Shown in pieces: positions 9,169 through 13,723 of a stretch of DNA of 13,723 nucleotides. The DNA comes from Litomosoides sigmodontis (taxonomy: Eukaryota > Nematoda > Chromadorea > Rhabditida > Onchocercidae): the NCBI GenBank assembly GCA_963070105.1, contig OY718809.1:1-13723 (forward strand), read 5' to 3'. The notes under the pieces were generated by a model. That model worked only from the letters and a program-made list of their open reading frames with translations, was not told the DNA's origin and did not search any database. How positions within the stretch are numbered: the first letter of the stretch is position 1; each line of letters opens with the position of its first letter. A program made the position numbers and the translations under genes.

Positions 9169-9212
9169 AATAGATTGTGCTATGTCTGGTTACGGCTCAG
9201 AAAGATTTTATA
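9164..9212 (+). tRNA. trnR: tRNA-Arg (ACG)
   Basis: The anticodon stem 9185-9189/9197-9201 is five pairs (one G-T) with anticodon ACG at 9192-9194. The acceptor 9164-9170/9206-9212 is seven perfect A-T pairs and could extend by one pair on each side. The D-arm is poorly formed and the gene is short, about 49 bases. It overlaps the end of ND6. Confidence 0.85.
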
Positions 9213-9237
9213 TTTTTTTTTTTTTTTTTTTTTTTTT
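9213..9237 (+). repeat. 25-base poly-T run between trnR and trnQ
   Basis: An uninterrupted run of 25 T starts right after the tRNA-Arg acceptor and enters the first two bases of the tRNA-Gln acceptor. It is the longest homopolymer in the window. It may vary in length between molecules or reflect read-length error. No gene lies inside it. Confidence 0.9.
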
Positions 9238-9290
9238 GGATTTAGTTTAATTTAAAATTTTTATTTTTGGTGTAAAAGATGTAGATCTAA
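9236..9290 (+). tRNA. trnQ: tRNA-Gln (TTG)
   Basis: The anticodon stem 9260-9264/9272-9276 has anticodon TTG at 9267-9269. The D-stem is 9245-9248/9255-9258. The acceptor 9236-9242 pairs with 9284-9290 at all seven positions, two of them G-T. It sits immediately upstream of CYTB. Confidence 0.9.
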
Positions 9291-9291
9291 G

Positions 9292-10368
9292 GTGTTAAAT
9301 TCTCTTTTTTTTCTTCCTGCTAGTTTTACTCTTAGATATATATGGAATTATGGGAGTATGTTGGGTGTTATGTTGGTGTCTCAGATTTTTACTGGGTTTT
9401 TTTTAACTTTTTATTATAGTGCTGGGGATGCTTTTAGCTCTGTACAGTATTTGATGTTTGAGGTAAATTTTGGGTGACTTGTTCGTATTATTCATTCTAA
9501 TGGTGCTTCGATATTTTTTTTTTTTATGTATTTACATGTTTTTAAAGGTTTGATTTTTGGGGGTTATCGTTTGACTAATGTTTGATTGGTTGGTATTATA
9601 ATTTATTTTTTGTTGATAGGGATTGCTTTTACTGGTTATGTTTTGATTTGGGGGCAAATGAGCTATTGGGCTGCGGTGGTGATTACTAGGTTGATTACTT
9701 CAGTACCTTTTTTTGGTAAATATCTGGTTTGATGAATTTGAGGGGGGTTTAGAGTTTGTCATAATACTTTAAAGTTTTTTTATTCTATTCATTTTATTTT
9801 GCCTTGATTTTTATTGTTGATAATAATTGTTCATTTGTTTTTTTTACATTTTACTGGTTCTAGGTCTAGGATGTTTTGTCATGGGGATTATGATAAAGTT
9901 CAATTTTTTCCTAGATATTGGTTTAAGGATTTTTTTGATTTTTATTTTTATTTTTTTTTGTTTTTTTTTAGTTTTTATTTTTCTTTTAGTTTGAGTGATC
10001 CTATAATTTTCGTAGAGTGTGACTCTATGTCTAGCCCTGCTCATGTGGTTCCTGAATGGTATTTTTTGTTTGCTTTTACTATTTTGCGTTCTGTGCCTGA
10101 TAAGTTATTTGGGGTTGTTTTAATGTTGTTTTCTATTTTTGTTTTGGTTTTTCTTGTATGACCAGGAAGTTATTATGCTGTTTTGGATAATTTTCAATAT
10201 TTTTTTATAATGTGTTTTTCATGATTTTTTTTTTGGTTGACTTGGGCTGGTTGTTATCCTACTGATTATCCTTTTAATTATTTTAATTTGTTTTGTACTT
10301 TGTTTTATTTTATTAGTATTTTTTCTGTTGTTTTTTTAAATTTGTTAACTTTTAAGCTTTTTAAATAA
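9292..10368 (+). CDS. CYTB: Cytochrome b (CYTB)
   Basis: CYTB is the membrane core of complex III, carrying hemes bL and bH and both quinone sites. GTG 9292 is the first usable start after tRNA-Gln, and TAA at 10366-10368 is the stop, giving 358 aa. The four heme-ligand histidines are visible. His68 is in IIHSNGAS and His82 in YLHVFKG. His167 is in SIHFILPW and His181 in [12 protein letters not shown], so each pair keeps the family's 14-residue spacing. The Qo-site PEWY motif starts at residue 254 in [14 protein letters not shown] codons at 9475, 9583 and 10159 read as Trp. The start could be debated, since no ATN codon lies in frame between tRNA-Gln and the conserved N-terminus. Confidence 0.96.
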
Positions 10369-10386
10369 AAAAAAATGGTGATGGTA

Positions 10387-10442
10387 ATATTTTTAGTATA
10401 ATAAGTATATCAGTTTTAGAGTCTGTTGGTTGAGGAGTATAT
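10387..10442 (+). tRNA. trnL1: tRNA-Leu(CUN) (TAG)
   Basis: Anticodon TAG is at 10417-10419, closed by 10411-10413/10423-10425 with T-T mismatches at both ends of the stem. The D-stem is 10396-10399/10405-10408. The acceptor is 10387-10393/10436-10442 with one mismatch. It shares 20 identical bases with tRNA-Leu(UUR). Its last base is the first base of the preferred COX3 start. Confidence 0.88.
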
Positions 10443-11218
10443 TGTTTAAATTTCGGAAGTATCATAAGATGAGTTACAGTTATTATCCATTTATATTTGG
10501 GGTTGGTATTTTTGGTTTTGTTTTTTGTTTGGTCTTATTTATAAGGATGGGATTGTTTTATCCTTTATTTTTTTGTTTTTTTTACATTTTATATTTGTCT
10601 TATTTGTGAGTTAAGGATGTTATTTTGGAGGATATTAGTGGTCAGTATTCTTTTTATGACTATCGGATGTTTGTTCAAGGGTTTCGTTTGTTTTTGTTTA
10701 GTGAGTTAGCTTTGTTTTTTTCTATTTTTTGGTCTATTTTAGATTCTTCTTTGTGCTCTTTGGCTTGGCTAGGGGGGGATTGGTGTCCTTTTGGATTATT
10801 GTCTCCTGATTATTTGGGCATTAATGGGAGTATGAGGTTTTTTTTGATAATGAATAGTCAGATTTTAAAGTATTCTCGTCGTTATTTGTTTGTGAGTTTT
10901 GTTAATTGTGAGTTTTTTTTGTTGGTGTGTATTTTTATTGGAGGGGGATTTTTATGTTTTCAGTATTACGAGTATTGTGGTAATTGTTTTGTTATGAATG
11001 ATAGTGTTTATGGGAGAGTTTTTTATTTGGGGACTGGTTTGCACGGTCTTCATGTTTTTGTTGGAGTTTGTTTTCTTATTATTAATTATGTTCGTATTAA
11101 GTGTTATAATTTTAATTGGTATCATACTCAGGCTTTTGATATATCTATTGATTATTGGCGGTTTTTAGAATGAATATGGGGCTTTATATTTTGTTTATTA
11201 TATGTTTGGGGTTCATAA
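10442..11218 (+). CDS. COX3: Cytochrome c oxidase subunit III (COX3)
   Basis: COX3 is a core membrane subunit of complex IV that stabilises COX1. The frame is open from TTG 10442 to TAA 11216-11218 (258 aa), with TGA at 10607 and 11171 read as Trp. The N-terminal FRKYHKMSYSYYPF aligns in spacing with the HNFHxxSxSSY region of other nematode COX3 proteins, so TTG 10442 is preferred over ATG 10469, which would cut into it. Conserved blocks follow: GFRLFLFSELALFFSIFW near residue 80 with the membrane Glu, then YLGTGLHGLHVFVGVCFL near residue 200 and YHTQAFDISIDYWRF near the C-terminus. The start overlaps tRNA-Leu(CUN) by one base. Confidence 0.94.
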
Positions 11219-11335
11219 TTTTTGTTTTTAAGACAGTTGTTTTATAATTGTATTTTTTTGTACTATATTTTTATCAATTTATTTTTTTGTTTTTTCAGGT
11301 TTGTTAATTTTTTTGTTGGAAAATTTTTGTGGAAG

Positions 11336-11359
11336 TTAGTAATTATGAATAATTACTAA
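11336..11359. repeat. Perfect 10-bp hairpin in the control region
   Basis: Bases 11336-11345 pair perfectly with 11350-11359 around a TGAA tetraloop. It ends two bases before the larger hairpin begins. Confidence 0.9.
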
Positions 11360-11361
11360 AA

Positions 11362-11419
11362 TAAATTCAGAATACTATATAATTATTTATAAAAATAATT
11401 ATATAGTATACTGAATTTA
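11362..11419. repeat. Large 26-bp near-perfect hairpin in the control region
   Basis: Bases 11362-11388 pair with 11393-11419 with a single A-A mismatch (11371/11410), leaving a four-base loop at 11389-11392. The stem is nearly all A-T apart from three G-C pairs (11368/11413, 11370/11411 and 11375/11406). It is the strongest inverted repeat I could find in the window. Confidence 0.95.
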
Positions 11420-11441
11420 GTATTAATGTAAAATAAGTAAG

Positions 11442-11464
11442 GTGTGTGTGCATAGCACACACAC
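11442..11464. repeat. GT/CA hairpin with dinucleotide repeats
   Basis: Bases 11442-11451 pair perfectly with 11455-11464 around a three-base ATA loop. The left arm is a GT repeat and the right side is a CA repeat that continues to 11470. Alternating CA is striking on a strand that otherwise has very little C. Confidence 0.93.
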
Positions 11465-11584
11465 ACACACTATTTAAAGTATCTCTGTATATTATATATT
11501 GTTTGATAATTATATTGTTAAATAGGGTGTGCATGTTTTTACTTTTATATTTAATTATTTGTTTTGGTGATCTTTTTTACTTGT

Positions 11585-11641
11585 GTGTATGTATTATAAT
11601 TTGGATTATACTTGATTTGCATTCATGAGATTGTTGTACAC
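11585..11641 (+). tRNA. trnA: tRNA-Ala (TGC)
   Basis: The acceptor 11585-11591/11635-11641 pairs at all seven positions (two G-T). The anticodon stem 11611-11615/11623-11627 has one T-T mismatch and anticodon TGC at 11618-11620. A D-stem can form at 11596-11599/11606-11609, with a longer than usual linker before it. It marks the right edge of the control region. Confidence 0.86.
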
Positions 11642-11642
11642 G

Positions 11643-11694
11643 GGCTTTTTAGTATAATAAGTATAATCGTTTTAAGCTCGGTTGGTTTTAAGCT
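11643..11694 (+). tRNA. trnL2: tRNA-Leu(UUR) (TAA)
   Basis: Anticodon TAA is at 11673-11675, closed by 11666-11669/11679-11682 with a T-T mismatch next to the loop. The D-stem is 11652-11655/11661-11664. The acceptor 11643-11647 pairs with 11690-11694. The D-arm region and the same T-T mismatch are shared with tRNA-Leu(CUN). Confidence 0.88.
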
Positions 11695-11695
11695 A

Positions 11696-11751
11696 GATTC
11701 TTTAGTATATGTTGTAGTATGTCTAATTGTTGATTAGTAGGAAAAAGTTTC
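11696..11751 (+). tRNA. trnN: tRNA-Asn (GTT)
   Basis: The anticodon stem 11723-11726/11734-11737 has anticodon GTT at 11729-11731. The D-stem is 11705-11708/11717-11720. The acceptor 11696-11702/11745-11751 has five pairs and two internal T-T mismatches. A TV loop replaces the T-arm. Confidence 0.87.
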
Positions 11752-11752
11752 T

Positions 11753-11807
11753 AATACATTAGGATAAGGTTAGTCTATGATATTCATATTTTCATGGTTT
11801 TTGTGTT
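11753..11807 (+). tRNA. trnM: tRNA-Met (CAT)
   Basis: Anticodon CAT is at 11785-11787, closed by 11778-11782/11790-11794 with one T-T mismatch. The acceptor 11753-11758 pairs with 11802-11807 (one G-T). The D-stem is short, 11761-11763/11774-11776. It is the only methionine tRNA in the window. Confidence 0.87.
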
Positions 11808-11809
11808 TT

Positions 11810-11866
11810 GAAAGGATTATTTTAAATTTAGAATTTTTGACTCTTAATCAAAAGGTTTGTTTCTTT
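11810..11866 (+). tRNA. trnK: tRNA-Lys (CTT)
   Basis: The anticodon stem 11836-11840/11848-11852 is five perfect pairs with a seven-base loop. Base 33 is T and the anticodon CTT is at 11843-11845, not TTT. The D-stem is 11819-11822/11831-11834. The acceptor is 11810-11816/11860-11866 with one mismatch and three G-T pairs. Lysine AAA codons occur in the protein genes, so this tRNA must read both AAG and AAA. Confidence 0.88.
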
Positions 11867-11868
11867 AA

Positions 11869-12109
11869 GTGTTGTTTTTGTTTTTTTTATCTTCTTTTTT
11901 TATTTTTTTTAAGTATAATCGTTTAATTTTTGTTTTGTTGGGTATTGAATTTTTTTTTTTCTCTCTTTTGTGTTATTATGTTTTTTTTTTTGAGTCTGTA
12001 TCTTTTTTTTATTTTTTGTGTTTTGGTGTTGTTTCTGGAGTGGTTGGTCTTGTTTTGTTTTTTTTTAGTGTTAAGGGATATGGTTTTGATAAGGTTATGT
12101 TTTATTTAT
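11869..12109 (+). CDS. ND4L: NADH dehydrogenase subunit 4L (ND4L)
   Basis: ND4L is a small three-helix subunit of complex I near the quinone tunnel. GTG 11869 (or TTG 11872) is the first start after tRNA-Lys. The hallmark second-helix pattern LLGIEFFFFSLL carries the conserved membrane Glu, and the third helix FGVVSGVVGLVLFFFSVKGYGFDK follows in register with other nematode ND4L proteins. The frame stays open to TAG at 12151-12153, which would give 94 aa. The usual C-terminus falls near VMFYL, about 80 aa, and the small rRNA has its usual length if it starts near 12110. I therefore place an incomplete T stop at 12109. The longer reading cannot be excluded. Confidence 0.88.
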
Positions 12110-12790
12110 TTAGAATATTAAGTTTGATTTTGGTTTTGGTTGTATTAAGATAGTATTACTTATTTTTAGTTTATTTAGTGTTTAATTTTTTATATACTGG
12201 TAGTTTATTTATTGTTTTATTGGTGTTCCAGAATAATCGGCTATACATTTTAATATTTAACTCTATTTGTTGTTGTATCCTTTTTTGTTTTTTTTTTTTA
12301 TCTTATATTTGTAAAATGTCTTAGGTTTTGATGTATTTAGAGGATATATAAAATTTGGTTTTTGAACTGGATTAGTACCCAGGTAATCAAAGTTTATTAA
12401 TTCGGGAGTAAAGTTTAGTTTAAACCGAAAAAATATTGACTGACTTTGGATTTTTCTTTGGAATATGTGATTTTTGGATAGTCCTCCTTGTTAGTTAATC
12501 TTGTTGGCGCATGTATGATTGTTTAGTTTTTATTTTATTTGTAATGTTATTATGATTTTTATTTTAAAACAGATATATACTTGGCTTATGGATTAATATT
12601 TCATGTGTTACTATTATTAATTTTTTTTTGGATTTTTTGTTAATGTTTTTTTGAAATTGGAAAAGAAAGTAATTGAATTTTTTATGTTTGGATGAATTTA
12701 ATAAACAAAGTGGTACAAACCATCCGTCAATGGCCTAAAGGGGCGTAAGTTGTAGTATGGTAGTGGTAAGGAAACTTGTCTCTATTTTTA
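12110..12790 (+). rRNA. rrnS: Small subunit (12S-like) ribosomal RNA
   Basis: This is the RNA core of the mitochondrial small ribosomal subunit. Conserved blocks lie in order. They are the 530-loop region TTCCAGAATAATCGGCTATAC at 12226-12245 and GGATTAGTACCCAGGTAATCAAAG at 12369-12392. The decoding-site block GGTACAAACCATCCGTCA follows at 12712-12729, then GTAAGTTGTAGTATGG at 12745-12760 and a 3' GGAAACTTGTC at 12770-12780. The 3' end is set by tRNA-Tyr at 12791. The 5' end is less certain: 12110 gives about 680 bases, usual for this group, while placing it after the ND4L TAG (12154) would give about 637. Confidence 0.93.
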
Positions 12791-12847
12791 AAGGCTTTAG
12801 TTTATTTGTTTGAATAAAGAATTGTAAATTCTTAGGTTGGAAGTCTT
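12791..12847 (+). tRNA. trnY: tRNA-Tyr (GTA)
   Basis: The acceptor 12791-12797/12841-12847 pairs at all seven positions. The anticodon stem 12817-12821/12829-12833 is five perfect pairs with anticodon GTA at 12824-12826. The D-stem is 12800-12803/12812-12815. It lies between the small rRNA and ND1. Confidence 0.94.
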
Positions 12848-12848
12848 G

Positions 12849-13723
12849 TTGGTTTTTTATTATATTGGGTATTTAGTTATGATTGTTTTTATTTTACAAT
12901 CTGTTGCTTTTTTGGTTGTGATGGAGCGTCATTTTTTAGGTGGTTCTCAGTGTCGTATCGGTCCTAATAAGGTTGGGTTTTCTGGACTTTTTCAGGCATT
13001 GTTTGATGGTTTTAAATTGATGAAGAAGGAGCAGGTATTGTTTTTTTTTTCTCCTTGGCTGTCTTTTTTGTTTATGCCTATGTGTGCTTTTGTTTTGATA
13101 GTTTTTTTTTGGTTTACTTTGCCATATTTTTATTTGTTTATGTCTTTTGATTATTCTGGTATTTTCTTGTTTTGCTTGATGGGGATTTCTGTTTATTTTG
13201 TTATATTGTCGGGGGTGTTTAGCGGTAGTAAGTATTCTTATATTGGTGGGATGCGTTCTTGTGCTCAGAGTTATTCTTATGAGATTGCTTTTTCTATTTA
13301 TTTGCTGGTTTTTTTATTGTTTAATAAAAGGTTTAATTTGTGTTTTAGATTTTGTTTTTTTTTTTTTCTGTTTTTTTTTCCTTTTTTTTGTTTGGTTTTG
13401 GTTGATTTATATCGTGCTCCTTTTGATTTTTCGGAGTGTGAAAGTGAGCTTGTTAGTGGTGTTAATGTTGAGTATTCTAGCATGGGGTTTGCTTTTTTGT
13501 TTTTAGGGGAGTACGGTAATTTGTTGTATTTTAGTTGTTTGATGTCTGGTTTATTTTTTGATATAAGTTTTGTTTTTTTTTATTTTATTGTTTGTATGAT
13601 TATTTTTTCTCGTAGATCTTATCCTCGTCTTCGTTTTGATTTACTTATGAGGATTTGTTGAATTTTGTTTTTACCTGTTGGTTTTTATTTTTTTGGAATT
13701 TGTTTTGTTTTGTTTATAGTTTA
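12849..13723 (+). CDS. ND1: NADH dehydrogenase subunit 1 (ND1)
   Basis: ND1 is the complex I membrane subunit that forms much of the quinone tunnel next to the peripheral arm. TTG 12849 is the first start after tRNA-Tyr; upstream TTG codons lie inside the tRNA. The conserved N-terminal blocks are present: QSVAFLVVMERHFLGGSQ (Glu26-Arg27), RIGPNKVGFSGLFQALFDG, then KLMKKEQ. The acidic loop DLYRAPFDFSECESELVSG, then NVEYSS, is also present. TGA at 13659 is Trp. The frame reaches the end of the window and finishes on TA (13722-13723), an incomplete stop next to tRNA-Phe if the molecule is circular. That gives 291 aa, normal for the family. Confidence 0.95.

Larger units (their letters stand above)
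11219..11584 (+). promoter_or_regulatory. Main noncoding (A+T-rich control) region
   Basis: This is the only stretch of more than 300 bases without a gene. It lies between the COX3 stop and tRNA-Ala, where filarial worms carry their control region. The first part (11219-11335) is plain T-rich sequence. Three hairpins then follow at 11336-11359, 11362-11419 and 11442-11464. The rest (11465-11584) includes an 8-base GTGTGCAT repeat (11446 and 11527) and a 10-base ATAATTATAT copy (11395 and 11506). Base use is unlike the genes because A and C rise locally. A role in replication or transcription start is inferred from position and structure, not shown. Confidence 0.85.
1..13723. other. Complete filarial-type nematode mitochondrial genome (circular, linearised)
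   Basis: The window holds 12 respiratory-chain protein genes, two rRNAs and 22 tRNAs, all on the + strand, and no nuclear or bacterial sequence. No frameshift or premature stop was found in any protein gene when the invertebrate mitochondrial code is used. ND1 runs off the right edge with TA as an incomplete stop, and tRNA-Phe starts at the left edge, so the two ends join naturally. The absence of ATP8 and the reduced tRNAs point to a chromadorean nematode. The gene order matches my memory of Onchocercidae. Circularity is inferred from gene content at the edges and is not shown directly. Confidence 0.93.

Noticed and set aside
11219..11335. A possible extra gene or tRNA in the first part of the control region
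   Set aside because: I could not form an acceptor plus anticodon stem here, all 22 tRNAs are placed elsewhere, and the sequence is simple T-rich DNA.
11441..11470. CRISPR-like or mobile-element repeat
   Set aside because: The repeat is a single dinucleotide foldback with no spacers, no target duplications and no transposase nearby.
11446..11628. A 60-aa plus-strand open frame across the control region
   Set aside because: It runs through the CA repeat and into tRNA-Ala, starts inside the GT/CA hairpin and has no recognisable protein pattern.
1..13723. A nuclear mitochondrial insertion or a bacterial (Wolbachia) contig
   Set aside because: All 36 genes are intact in expected order and the ends close on one another. 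No nuclear flank, introns, bacterial ribosome binding sites or operons are present.

Overview
This window reads as one complete mitochondrial genome of a chromadorean nematode, most likely a filarial worm (Spirurina, family Onchocercidae), cut open at the ND1/tRNA-Phe boundary. All 36 expected genes are present: 12 protein genes (no ATP8, as is usual in these worms), 22 tRNAs and two rRNAs. All lie on the + strand. The invertebrate mitochondrial code (table 5) is needed: TGA reads as Trp inside COX1, COX2, ND4, ND6, CYTB, COX3 and ND1, and AGA/AGG reads as Ser at conserved serines (for example in the ND5 motif around 3691-3711). The + strand is extremely rich in T, moderately rich in G and very poor in C, so the proteins are dominated by Phe, Leu, Val, Gly and Cys.

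Layout: trnF-ATP6-trnI-trnG-COX2-trnH-rrnL-ND3-trnC-trnS(UCN)-trnP-trnD-trnV-ND5-trnE-trnS(AGN)-ND2-trnT-ND4-COX1-trnW-ND6-trnR-trnQ-CYTB-trnL(CUN)-COX3-noncoding region-trnA-trnL(UUR)-trnN-trnM-trnK-ND4L-rrnS-trnY-ND1. From memory this is the order described for Onchocerca-type filarial mitogenomes, and it differs from the Caenorhabditis/Ascaris order. I do not assign a genus. ND1 ends on an incomplete TA stop at the last two bases and trnF starts at or beside base 1, which fits a circular molecule.

The proteins are ND1-ND6 and ND4L (complex I), CYTB (complex III), COX1-3 (complex IV) and ATP6 (ATP synthase). The rRNAs and tRNAs translate them in the organelle. Genes are packed with spacers of about 0-10 bases. 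tRNAs punctuate most junctions and probably direct cutting of polycistronic transcripts. Several stops are incomplete (T or TA) and would be finished by polyadenylation. Most tRNAs have a TV-replacement loop instead of a T-arm; the two serine tRNAs lack the D-arm instead.

The only sizeable noncoding stretch is about 366 bases at 11219-11584, between COX3 and trnA. It holds three consecutive hairpins, including a nearly perfect 26-bp stem and a GT/CA hairpin, and is the likely control region. A 25-base T run lies between trnR and trnQ. I found no sign of a novel defence, mobile or metabolic system. The points worth a second look are the hairpin array, the two closely related leucine tRNAs, the T run, and several uncertain gene ends (ND4L/rrnS, ND3, COX3, ND6/trnR).
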